From Longimicrobiales bacterium (GTDB lineage: Bacteria; Gemmatimonadota; Gemmatimonadetes; Longimicrobiales; Gaopeijiaceae), in contig JAPKBW010000010.1 in NCBI GenBank assembly GCA_028823235.1, positions 1 to 64,000 of the forward strand: DNA of 64,000 bases, given 5' to 3'. The notes beneath the pieces are model-generated. The model was not told the origin of the DNA. It saw only the letters and a program-made list of their open reading frames with translations, and ran no database searches. Below, one piece after another: positions 24,864-32,621 of the stretch; positions within the stretch are counted from its first letter, which is position 1, and each line of letters begins with the position of its first letter. The translations under genes were made by a program, and so were the position numbers.

Positions 24864-25325
24864 GTGGACTCGCTCAATGAAATTCGCCGCGTCCTCCGGG
24901 AATCATCCGATCCGGACAATCCGACGGCGGAACGGCTCGCAGAACTATTACGCGATGTGCAGCATGTCGCAGTTGTTGGCCTGTCGAGACACTTGGAAAA
25001 GCCGGCGCGACGGATCCCATCATACCTGGCCGCGAAAGGCCTCGACATGATACCCGTGAATCCACACGCGAAGCGCCTTCTCGGCCGCGAGTGTTACCCA
25101 TCGCTTGGTGAGGTTCCTGAGACCGTCGACCTGGTCCTGGTCTTCCGACCGTCCGAGGTCGCCGGTGAGTTCGTCAATGCTGCGCTGGCTCGGCCGGACA
25201 AGCCAGCCATCTGGCTTCAGACTGGGCTACGGTCCGACGACGCGGCGGGGGAAGCTCGCGACACTGGGCGCACGGTTATACAGGACCTCTGCATTTTCAG
25301 AGTGTACCGAGCGTTGATCGCCTAG
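24864..25325 (+). CDS. CoA-binding-domain protein (YccU-like)
   Basis: 153 residues, single Rossmann-like CoA-binding domain: VQHVAVVGLSRHLEKPARR, YLAAKGLDMIPVNPHA, ETVDLVLVFRP, and a C-terminal ending with a conserved Cys (QDLCIFRVYR). This is the stand-alone YccU type related to the succinyl-CoA synthetase alpha N-terminal domain. Exact role unknown. Start GTG 24864. Convergent with the peroxiredoxin. Confidence 0.82.
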   Translation: MDSLNEIRRVLRESSDPDNPTAERLAELLRDVQHVAVVGLSRHLEKPARRIPSYLAAKGLDMIPVNPHAKRLLGRECYPSLGEVPETVDLVLVFRPSEVAGEFVNAALARPDKPAIWLQTGLRSDDAAGEARDTGRTVIQDLCIFRVYRALIA

Positions 25326-25332
25326 AGTCGGT

Positions 25333-25791
25333 TCAGGCCCCTAGCAGCTCCGCCAGCATTGCGACGTGTCCTTGGGCCTTCACACCACGCCATACATGCT
25401 CGAGCCGACCCTCTTCGTCGATCAGGAAAGTCCCTCGCTCGATGCCCAGAAGAGGTGATCCATCCACCATGCGCTCGCCCCACACGCCATACTGATCGGA
25501 GACGACTCCGCCTACGTCGGCAAGCAATGGAAAGGTCAAGACGAATTTCGCTCGAAACGCGTCGTGAGAATCGACATGGTCCGCTGACACACCTAGGACC
25601 AATGTATTGACCGCGTCGAAGCGAGACAGACTGTCTCTGAAGTCGCAGGCCTGAATTGTACACCCAGGCGTGTCGTCCTTCGGATAGAAATAGAGGACGA
25701 CCTTCCGGCCACGCAGCGACGAAAGCGTGATCGACTCACCGCCATCACGGTCGAGTGTGAAGTCAGGCGCAACGTCTCCCTGCTGAATCAT
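25333..25791 (-). CDS. bcp: peroxiredoxin of the BCP/PrxQ type
   Basis: 152 residues, thioredoxin fold. The peroxidatic Cys44 lies in PKDDTPGCTIQA and the resolving Cys49 five residues later, the PrxQ arrangement. It reduces H2O2 and organic hydroperoxides using thioredoxin. Its ATG overlaps the stop of the preceding hypothetical gene (ATGA). It keeps Cys, not UGA, at the active site, a useful internal contrast to the OsmC gene. Confidence 0.93.
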   Translation of the reverse strand: MIQQGDVAPDFTLDRDGGESITLSSLRGRKVVLYFYPKDDTPGCTIQACDFRDSLSRFDAVNTLVLGVSADHVDSHDAFRAKFVLTFPLLADVGGVVSDQYGVWGERMVDGSPLLGIERGTFLIDEEGRLEHVWRGVKAQGHVAMLAELLGA

Positions 25792-26492
25792 GCATCCATC
25801 CCATCGAGGTTCAATTCGTCATCGTCTGCGACTTCCTGCAAATCGACCGTGATCGCCGCGCTCACGATCTCACCCTCCCATCTGCACAGATCATGGCCTC
25901 GGCCCTGACAGAGCGAGTGGGTCATCTTCGCAGTACCGCCAAACGTCTGCTCAAGGATCTGCTCTCCGAAGCCCAACAACAGGTGGCACGCATCACCACC
26001 GGGATCTGCTTCGACGAACAGGAGTGTGCGTCCTTCGATTACGAAGGGTCCCCGCCCAAAGCCACCGACGTGACGGCCGAACAACTTCTTGAGCGCCCGA
26101 CGAGCGTGCCTGCGAGCCAGGCGGTACTGCACACTCTGTGGCAATATTCTTGCTATGCGTGCGGGCCGTTCGGCCTCGGCGAGCAATCTTCCGACGCGGT
26201 GGAAAACCTGAGCCCCGTCCGGCCGCCGAATTACAAACCGAAACAACCCCCTCACGTCCTCGTCGGTAAGCCGCACCCGTTTGCGAACATCTTCCCTATG
26301 CGTGCGGATCTGGCGGTCGACGACATCGCTCAGGCCAAAACGCCTGGGCATGGTCCTCGTCGTATCCTCTTCTTCGAGGAACTCGGGGGGCAGGTCCATG
26401 TCACGCATGACCTCGAGCAGTCTGAGAGCGACGACGGCCTGGATCCGGCGAGATCGAGGAGGTGAAGCTAGAGCGGGCGCGGCGTCCGTCAA
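25788..26492 (-). CDS. hypothetical protein coupled to the peroxiredoxin
   Basis: Up to 234 residues (TTG 26492), or 206 if ATG 26408 is used. Arg-rich N-terminal half, with a compact C-terminal half that reads FVIEGRTLLFVEADPGGD, then FGGTAKMTHSLCQGRGHD and LCRWEGEI. Paired Cys in SLCQGRGHDLCRW and the late position resemble the Cys-containing end of V4R/heme-NO-binding-like domains, which I note only as a similarity. It overlaps bcp by four bases, suggesting a redox-linked function. Confidence 0.5.
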   Translation of the reverse strand: MTDAAPALASPPRSRRIQAVVALRLLEVMRDMDLPPEFLEEEDTTRTMPRRFGLSDVVDRQIRTHREDVRKRVRLTDEDVRGLFRFVIRRPDGAQVFHRVGRLLAEAERPARIARILPQSVQYRLARRHARRALKKLFGRHVGGFGRGPFVIEGRTLLFVEADPGGDACHLLLGFGEQILEQTFGGTAKMTHSLCQGRGHDLCRWEGEIVSAAITVDLQEVADDDELNLDGMDA

Positions 26493-26791
26493 CGGACCTC
26501 GACGAGTCGATGGGACTGGAAAAGTACAATCTCAAAAAAGTTGCACGGATGAGCAACGCGTAGCGATTCAGTCAATTTCAAAACCGTACCGAATTGAGAG
26601 TGACACTCCTCGCGGCCGACCGTACATAGAGGCTTCGACTCCGGCTAACGTGAGCGGGGGAGTGTGAAGGTAATCTCGTTGGCCCACGCTCGGGGGGCTG
26701 CTTCTTCCTGACATCGAGACCTTTCATCTCCCCCGTTTCTTATGTCCCCACCTCAGTACCGGGGCCAAGGCGCTTCTCCTAACTTTCTTCC
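26493..26791. other. non-coding divergent region
   Basis: About 300 bases between divergent genes, with less GC than the surroundings near 26525-26600. No convincing ORF. Must hold promoters for both neighbours, but I cannot place them with confidence. Confidence 0.4.
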
Positions 26792-27919
26792 ATGAAGCGA
26801 TACCCCGCGTTCGATCCCCCGGAATACCTCCACTGGACCGCAGATCCGAAGCTCATCGAGGCTTTCGGGGCTACGCTCGATGCTGATCCGCAGCGCGCTG
26901 AAATCATTGCAGCGCTGACAGAGGACGACCTCCTCGCGATCTACCGGGACCTGCTGCGCACCCGCCTGCACGACATCGGGTTGAAGCGTTGGGTGCGCAC
27001 TGGCGTCATCTCGAAGGCATGGCTCGGCACCGGCGAAGAGGCGGTGACGGTCGGAAACGTCAGTGCCCTCAATCCGGACCGTGACGTCGTCTCTCCGATG
27101 ATCCGCAACGCGGCCGCACTTCATATGATGGGTATGCCGCTCTCCGACATGTTCCGTGGCTACCTCGCGACATCGGATTCTCCGAGTGCGGGTCGAGATC
27201 TCCACATCGGCGATCTAGAAGCGGGCATCGTCCAGCCGATCAGTCACATGGGCACCAGCGTCACGATCGTCGCCGGAATCGCCATGTCATTCCGGGCGCG
27301 GCAGGAAGACCGGGTCGCGATCACGTGGGTGGGAGATGGCGCGACCAAGTGCGCGGCCGCGCATGAGGGGATCAACCTCGCCGCGGTGCAGGACCTCCCT
27401 GTCATCTTCGTGATCCAAAACAACCAGGTTGCCCTCGGGACGAGGGCCACAGCTCACGGGGCCGGAGATCTTCACGCATGGCCCGCCATGTACGGCATCG
27501 ACGGTATGATCTGCGACGGCAACAACGTCCTTGACGTCTATGCGGCGACGCGGATCGCTGCTGACAAGTGCCGTGCGGGAAATGGCCCCGCCATGATCGT
27601 TGCAGACACGTTCCGGATGGGAGGGCATGCCACGCACGATGAGCGTGAAGCCCGCGAAGCATTCGACGAGGAGTTGTTTGCCGCCTGGGGACAGCGGGAT
27701 CCTGTCGGCCTTTTCGAGGCCTGGTTAGGGGCGCGGGATGTCGAACCGTCAGTCCTCGAAGAGATCGAGAATGAAGTGACGATCGAAATGGACCAAGCGG
27801 CCGATGAGGCACTCGAATCCAAAGACCGGATCCCACCACCTGAACAAGCTTTGTACTCAGGATTCTCCGAAGGAAGCACGCTCGTAGGCCTCGAGGGACG
27901 TCCGATTCAGATCGGTTAA
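26792..27919 (+). CDS. 2-oxoacid dehydrogenase E1 alpha subunit (pyruvate or branched-chain type)
   Basis: 375 residues. ThDP-binding GDG at 181-183, with EGINLAAVQDLPVIFVIQNNQ closing the motif; substrate/phosphorylation-loop equivalent FRMGGHATHDEREA; and AWLGTGEEAVTVG near residue 76. This is the alpha chain of alpha2beta2 E1 enzymes. The beta chain (transketolase pyrimidine domain), E2 and E3 are not adjacent, so the partner must be elsewhere. Size fits. Pyruvate versus branched-chain substrate cannot be told. Confidence 0.85.
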   Translation: MKRYPAFDPPEYLHWTADPKLIEAFGATLDADPQRAEIIAALTEDDLLAIYRDLLRTRLHDIGLKRWVRTGVISKAWLGTGEEAVTVGNVSALNPDRDVVSPMIRNAAALHMMGMPLSDMFRGYLATSDSPSAGRDLHIGDLEAGIVQPISHMGTSVTIVAGIAMSFRARQEDRVAITWVGDGATKCAAAHEGINLAAVQDLPVIFVIQNNQVALGTRATAHGAGDLHAWPAMYGIDGMICDGNNVLDVYAATRIAADKCRAGNGPAMIVADTFRMGGHATHDEREAREAFDEELFAAWGQRDPVGLFEAWLGARDVEPSVLEEIENEVTIEMDQAADEALESKDRIPPPEQALYSGFSEGSTLVGLEGRPIQIG

Positions 27920-28059
27920 GGAATGGCCCAAATCGTGCGATTTCTCGCGCATAAGTCGCGACACCACGACTTGAACGGCATGGCTATTTCGGACATCTTA
28001 TAGGTTAAGCATTCCTACGATTTGACCCGTGGCTGGCTCCGCCCTTTGGGATATGACCC

Positions 28060-28689
28060 ATGGTCAACACCAATCCAGATAACGTGAGCCAGATTTTAGC
28101 TGAACGTCCCCTCGACGACCTCACCGACGAAGAGCTCGTAACGGCCCATCTCGATGGCCGCCCAGGCGCGTTTCAGCGCCTGTATGACCGATATCGGGAT
28201 CGCCTGATTCATTTCATCACCCGCAAGACAGGCGATGCGGATCGGGCACAGGATCTCGTGCAGGAGGCGTTCATTCGCGTGACGCGACACCTCCACAGGT
28301 TCGACACCACCAAGAAGTTCTCCACGTGGGTCTACACCATCGCTGGCAACCTCTCGAAGAATGAGCTCCGGAATCGTTCGCGGAGTCCGCTTGTGCTATT
28401 CCAGCGCCTGACCGGGAACTGGGACGACGATCACCGGCCGATTCAGTTCGAGGATTTCTCGATGCGTCCGGATGACCTCTATCGGAAGCGCTACCTGCGT
28501 CGCCTGGTTGAGGACACGGTCCAGACCCTGCCCGAGCATCATCGACTCGTTTTCCGGCTGCGTGAGCTCGAAGGGAAGAGCTACGAGGAGATCTCCAAGA
28601 TTACCGGCGTGAACCTCGGGACGGTCAAGAGTCGCCTCCACAGGGCTCGAAACTCCTTCGCCCAGCGCATCGAACCCCATTTGAACTGA
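28060..28689 (+). CDS. ECF-type RNA polymerase sigma factor
   Basis: 209 residues. Region 2 reads LYDRYRDRLIHFITRKTGD, QDLVQEAFIRV and FSTWVYTIAGNLSKNELR; region 4 reads LPEHHRLVFRLRELEG, SYEEISKITGVNLGTVKSRLHRAR. No anti-sigma gene is beside it; the next gene encodes a coiled-coil protein. It probably reads a regulon of its own, perhaps including this pair. Confidence 0.92.
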   Translation: MVNTNPDNVSQILAERPLDDLTDEELVTAHLDGRPGAFQRLYDRYRDRLIHFITRKTGDADRAQDLVQEAFIRVTRHLHRFDTTKKFSTWVYTIAGNLSKNELRNRSRSPLVLFQRLTGNWDDDHRPIQFEDFSMRPDDLYRKRYLRRLVEDTVQTLPEHHRLVFRLRELEGKSYEEISKITGVNLGTVKSRLHRARNSFAQRIEPHLN

Positions 28690-28773
28690 AGCACCCACCC
28701 CACTCGTTTCCTGGAGTGAGGTACGATTCTGCTTCGGCGGTCATACGCCGCTAATCGCTCGGAGGTTGGGCCG

Positions 28774-29436
28774 ATGTTCGAAGACCTGCGCGATGCCTTC
28801 AAGGAGGCGCTCGACAACTTCAACAAGGAGTTGAGCCGCGATAACGTGTCCGGCACAGCCGATCAGATGTTCGCCGGCATGAAAGGCGAGCTTGCGAGCG
28901 AGAAGGCCCAAGTCTCCGGCCTCGAAGATCAAATCACGAAGACGATGGAGCACATCGAGCGCCTGTCGGACGAGGTTGCGACCGCTCGCCGCCGGGAAGA
29001 GATGGCTCGGGAGATCGATGACAACGAAACCGTGAAGCTTGCGGCGGAATTTGCCACGAAGGCTGAAGGGTATATCACCGTCCTGCAGAAGAAGCGCACA
29101 GCGTTGGAAGAGGAACTGGTCTTCCGTGTCCGGACTGTCGAAGAGATGTGTGCGCAGTTCAATGCGGCACGCGAGAAGCGCGACAGCCTGACCGCGACGC
29201 CTGGACGCACGGATGCCCGTGAGAGCATCTCAGCCGCAAATGACCTGTTCTCTCAGTTCGACCGAATGGCAGAAGCGATCGGAGGAACCAAGGCAGAAGC
29301 TGAGGCGGCTCAGGCGTTTGACGAACTCGACCAGCCGTCCGAGTTCCGCGTGGACATCAATGACACGCCTGTCCCAAGGGAGCTGGACGTCGACGCAGCG
29401 CTCGAGGAACTCAAGCGTCGGATGGGCGAAGACTAG
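28774..29436 (+). CDS. coiled-coil protein, weakly PspA-like
   Basis: 220 residues, mostly long alpha helix. Heptad-like stretches run from about 35 to 150 (QVSGLEDQITKTMEHIERL, ELVFRVRTVEEMCAQF), and the first 30 residues could form an amphipathic helix (FEDLRDAFKEALDNF). The length and layout recall PspA/IM30 family membrane-stress proteins, but I see no diagnostic motif. It lies 84 bases after an ECF sigma gene. Confidence 0.55.
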   Translation: MFEDLRDAFKEALDNFNKELSRDNVSGTADQMFAGMKGELASEKAQVSGLEDQITKTMEHIERLSDEVATARRREEMAREIDDNETVKLAAEFATKAEGYITVLQKKRTALEEELVFRVRTVEEMCAQFNAAREKRDSLTATPGRTDARESISAANDLFSQFDRMAEAIGGTKAEAEAAQAFDELDQPSEFRVDINDTPVPRELDVDAALEELKRRMGED

Positions 29437-29930
29437 TCGCCTTCGAGCACTTCGCTGGCCAGTTCTCGCAGGAAGAGTAGACCCGCGCATTCCCCTGCGA
29501 GGAAGATGATGTCCTCTCTCGTGGTCGAGGGAAGCGTCGTCGTTCGAGTGGTCCCGCCGTCCACATAGAGCGTCCAGATTCGTCCATCGTCGGCCCCGAG
29601 AAACAGAACCAGTCCATCGGCCTCCAGGTCGACGAGAGACGGCCCATCCTCCGGCCCAAAACGCGGGAGGCGAGCGGTGTCAACCTCCGTCCGAGCCGGA
29701 TCGGCAGCGAGGTCTAGTGCCACGAACGCGGCGGTCGCCCCCGGGTCCTTGATCGAGGACCACAGGATCAGGCCCCGCTCCGCCTGTGAAAGATGGATGA
29801 TTCTCCAGAGTGGGAGCGCGAAACCCGATCGCTCACCGTCGGCTCCCCAGAGTGCCATCGACCCTCGTGACAGATCGCTTGCGGGTTCCCGCTTGATGTA
29901 GCGGGTCAGGTCGATGATTTCGTCAGCCAT
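29433..29930 (-). CDS. hypothetical protein, convergent with the coiled-coil gene
   Basis: 165 residues, soluble, predominantly beta (FALPLWRIIHLS, RGLILWSS, DGLVLFLGADDGRIWTLY, IIFLAGECAGLLFLREL). Repeated strand-turn patterns suggest a small barrel or sensor-like fold. The last four bases overlap the convergent gene. Not recognised. Confidence 0.5.
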   Translation of the reverse strand: MADEIIDLTRYIKREPASDLSRGSMALWGADGERSGFALPLWRIIHLSQAERGLILWSSIKDPGATAAFVALDLAADPARTEVDTARLPRFGPEDGPSLVDLEADGLVLFLGADDGRIWTLYVDGGTTRTTTLPSTTREDIIFLAGECAGLLFLRELASEVLEGD

Positions 29931-30060
29931 CACAGAATGAACAAGGACCGACCGGGCCAGTCAAACACCCCACTTGGTCTGGCTCTCCCCAAAATGTTCG
30001 GGTAACTTCGTGTGGCGTGATCTTGCGCCTTGGAACGACCCACACACCTCAGTATCCGCT

Positions 30061-30339
30061 ATGCAGAACTGGATCGGCATCGCCATCTGGATCATTATGG
30101 GCTCCTCGATCGGCCTCGTGATGAGAGCCGTCATCAGCCGCCCGGAGGAACAACCCGGACATGCTCAGATCATTGCCGTTCTCGGTGCATTTGCCGCCGT
30201 CATTGGTGGCATGCTTGGCGTGGGGATCTTCCACCTGTACGATCCGCTCGCGCTGAGCAGCGGCGGAATGGCTGGAGCGGTGCTTTTCGCGCTCCTGATG
30301 ACGTTCATCTACCGCTGGGGCCTGCGGACGCTCATCTGA
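30061..30339 (+). CDS. GlsB/YeaQ/YmgE-family small membrane protein
   Basis: 92 residues with three hydrophobic helices (WIGIAIWIIMGSSIGLVMRA, IIAVLGAFAAVIGGMLGVG, AGAVLFALLMTFIYRW) and glycine-rich turns, as in transglycosylase-associated/YeaQ proteins induced by stress. ATG 30061 fits the first helix; an upstream GTG adds polar residues. Confidence 0.65.
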   Translation: MQNWIGIAIWIIMGSSIGLVMRAVISRPEEQPGHAQIIAVLGAFAAVIGGMLGVGIFHLYDPLALSSGGMAGAVLFALLMTFIYRWGLRTLI

Positions 30340-30429
30340 GTCCAAGTCGGGTCCATGGATCCGACGACGCAGCACCGCCCTCGCGTATGACCAGCGGACC
30401 TTGGTCCGCGCAACCGCTGACGGGCACTC

Positions 30430-31794
30430 ATGTCGGATGCACTTCGCTTCATTGACGACAACCTTGGGCGCTTTCGGTCCGAGCTATACGACTTCCTCCG
30501 CATCCCATCGATCTCGGCGAAGTCCGAGCACGACGGGGACACGCGCGCGACTGCGGAGTGGTTCCACGACAAGTTGATCGCAGCGGGCCTGACGTCGGAG
30601 ATCATCGACACACCCGGGCATCCAATCGTTCTCGGCGAGTGGCGAGGAGCCGGCCCTGATGCACCCACCGTGCTGATCTACGGTCACTACGACGTGCAGC
30701 CACCCGAGCCGCTCGAGTTGTGGACATCCCCGCCCTTCGAGCCGACCGAGCGTGATGGTCGGATTTACGCCCGCGGATCGGCAGACGACAAAGGGCAGCT
30801 CTACATGCACGTGAAGGCGCTCGAGGCCCATCTCGCCACGGGCTCGGAGCTTCCGATCAACATCGTCGTCCTCGCAGAAGGGGAAGAGGAGATCGGGTCC
30901 CCCAACCTCGTGCCGTTCGTCGAAGTGAACGCTGACCGACTCGCGTGCGATGTGGTCCTGATCTCCGACACCGGGATGTACGCGGAAGGTCGGCCTTCAG
31001 TTGGCTTCTCTCTTCGCGGCCTCGCCTACTTCGAAATTCATGTGCACGGCGCGAACAGCGACTTACACTCGGGTGAATACGGCGGAGCCGTGGCGAATCC
31101 AGGCAACGCGATCTCCGCGATCATCGCTTCGCTGCACGACGCAGATGGCAGGGTCGCCATCCCGGGTTTCTACGATGCCGTCCTCGACTGGGACGCGGAA
31201 ACGCGCGCCCGAATCGGCTCGCTTCCGCACTCTGACGACGAATATGCGAAGAGCCTCGAGGTGGCGGAGCTAACCGGCGAGTCAGGGTACGGAACGCTGG
31301 AACGACTTTGGATCCGCCCCACGTGCGACGTTTGCGGGATCCTTTGCGGCTATACGGGCGAGGGCGCAAAAACGGTGCTCCCGAATCACGCGATGGCCAA
31401 AGTGAGCTTCCGCCTGGTGCCCGATCAAAATCCAGAGAAGGTCAAACAGCTTCTCGAGGCGCACGTGCGTTCCGTGACACCGATCGGCGTTTCGGTCGAG
31501 ATCGTCGAATTGCACGGCGGGAGGCCCTGGAAAGCGAGTGTGTCGGGAAGGGCCTTCGAGGCAGCAGGTGCCGCCCTTGAGGAGGCCTTCGGGACCAAGC
31601 CAGTACCGATGGGAGGCGGTGGATCGATCCCGATCGTGGTGGAATTCGAAGAGAAGCTCGAAGCCACGGCACTTCTGGTCGGCTTCTCCCTCCCGGGCTG
31701 CAACCTGCACGCCCCTGACGAGTGGCTGCCGATCGACAACTACGAGAAGGGAATCGGTGCGCTGGCCCTGCTCTATGAAAAGCTGGGCGAGTGA
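30430..31794 (+). CDS. M20-family metallopeptidase (dipeptidase)
   Basis: 454 residues. Zinc site motifs: VLIYGHYDVQP (His and catalytic Asp), ARGSADDKGQ (bridging Asp), LAEGEEEIGS (general base Glu then ligand Glu), ISDTGMY, and the final His in CNLHAPDEWLP. A dimerisation domain is inserted between about 185 and 330. The pattern with HYDVQPPEPLELW matches CNDP/PepV-like dipeptidases of the M20 family. Cytoplasmic, acts on peptides from uptake. Confidence 0.9.
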   Translation: MSDALRFIDDNLGRFRSELYDFLRIPSISAKSEHDGDTRATAEWFHDKLIAAGLTSEIIDTPGHPIVLGEWRGAGPDAPTVLIYGHYDVQPPEPLELWTSPPFEPTERDGRIYARGSADDKGQLYMHVKALEAHLATGSELPINIVVLAEGEEEIGSPNLVPFVEVNADRLACDVVLISDTGMYAEGRPSVGFSLRGLAYFEIHVHGANSDLHSGEYGGAVANPGNAISAIIASLHDADGRVAIPGFYDAVLDWDAETRARIGSLPHSDDEYAKSLEVAELTGESGYGTLERLWIRPTCDVCGILCGYTGEGAKTVLPNHAMAKVSFRLVPDQNPEKVKQLLEAHVRSVTPIGVSVEIVELHGGRPWKASVSGRAFEAAGAALEEAFGTKPVPMGGGGSIPIVVEFEEKLEATALLVGFSLPGCNLHAPDEWLPIDNYEKGIGALALLYEKLGE

Positions 31795-32179
31795 TCCAAA
31801 CTTTTCGGGCCATGGAGATCACCCCGCGAGGGTCGTAACCGCCAAATTCCTACTGCACGGTACCTTAACCGCACGTTTCACGAATCGCGTACCAGGCGCC
31901 CGGATTCGTTTGCGGCTTAGGTCTAGTCGATGCTGTGCAGGCGCCTCACCACGCCCCAGGAAGTCGGCATTAAGTAGCTCAGCCTAGGATGACGTAGCGC
32001 AGACCTGGATGGACTTCGCGAAGATGGAATTGTTGAAGGGAAGCCGGGACCCCAGGGCCCCCATCGAACGGCCCCTGGAGAGCGGAACTGCTGAAATCGA
32101 GATCCGCGCCTGGCTCTGAGGCCAGAGACAACGGAGGTGCTGCTGCGGGCGACTCAAATCAATCGATCACCGCCTGGAT
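31795..32179. other. mostly non-coding region
   Basis: A 36-codon frame from ATG 32009 to TGA 32117-32119 (MDFAKMELLKGSRDPRAP) ends in AEIEIRAWL and reads like the tail of a protein, but is too short to name. The remaining bases show no coding signal. Confidence 0.35.
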
Positions 32180-32576
32180 TCATTCGACAGGAATCTGATA
32201 CGCTCCCCGAAACTCGTCCGCGGCCACGGCGACATCAACGGACGCCATCGCCATCGGCTGACCCTTCACGTTATCGGTTGTGAGCACCACATGGCTGAAC
32301 ACGAAGAGAGCATCCCGCAGTTGCTCAATCTGGCGCACAACGTTGCAGCCAAAAAAGTCTCTAGGCATCCCCATGATCACTTCCGAGAAAGGAGTGACGG
32401 GCCCATTCTTCGGCGCCCACAACGGATTCTAGGAGGAATCCGAAGGGCGGTTCCGCTAGCTTCGCGTACATCGTAACAGCCGTATCGACATCGAATAGAA
32501 ACTCCCGCCAGACCGGCACGAGGATCGCACCCTCGGCCATGGCGGAAAATCGATCGAAGGAAGGAAAGAGCCGCAT
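32180..32576 (-). pseudogene. trpE: decayed anthranilate synthase component I (trpE) remnant
   Basis: From ATG 32576 the frame gives the TrpE N-terminal domain: FPSFDRFSAMAEGAILVPV, FLFDVDTAVTMYAKL, then FGFLLESVVG and WARHSFLGS. It stops at 32361, but another frame picks up FFGCNVVRQIEQL and DALFVFSHVVLTTDN, the equivalents of the GYDVVRxxE and ALFMF segments that normally lie about 70 residues further on. The catalytic chorismate-binding domain is gone. So there has been a deletion, a frameshift and a 3' truncation. Tryptophan synthesis would need another trpE elsewhere. Confidence 0.6.
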
Positions 32577-32621
32577 GAGGGGAGCACCTATTTTCGAGTC
32601 GTCACCGAAGGAGGGCAACCG

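Noticed and set aside
27971-28004. TTGAAC ... TATAGG as a sigma-70 promoter for the ECF sigma gene
   Set aside because: Spacing of 22 bases is too long for a standard promoter.
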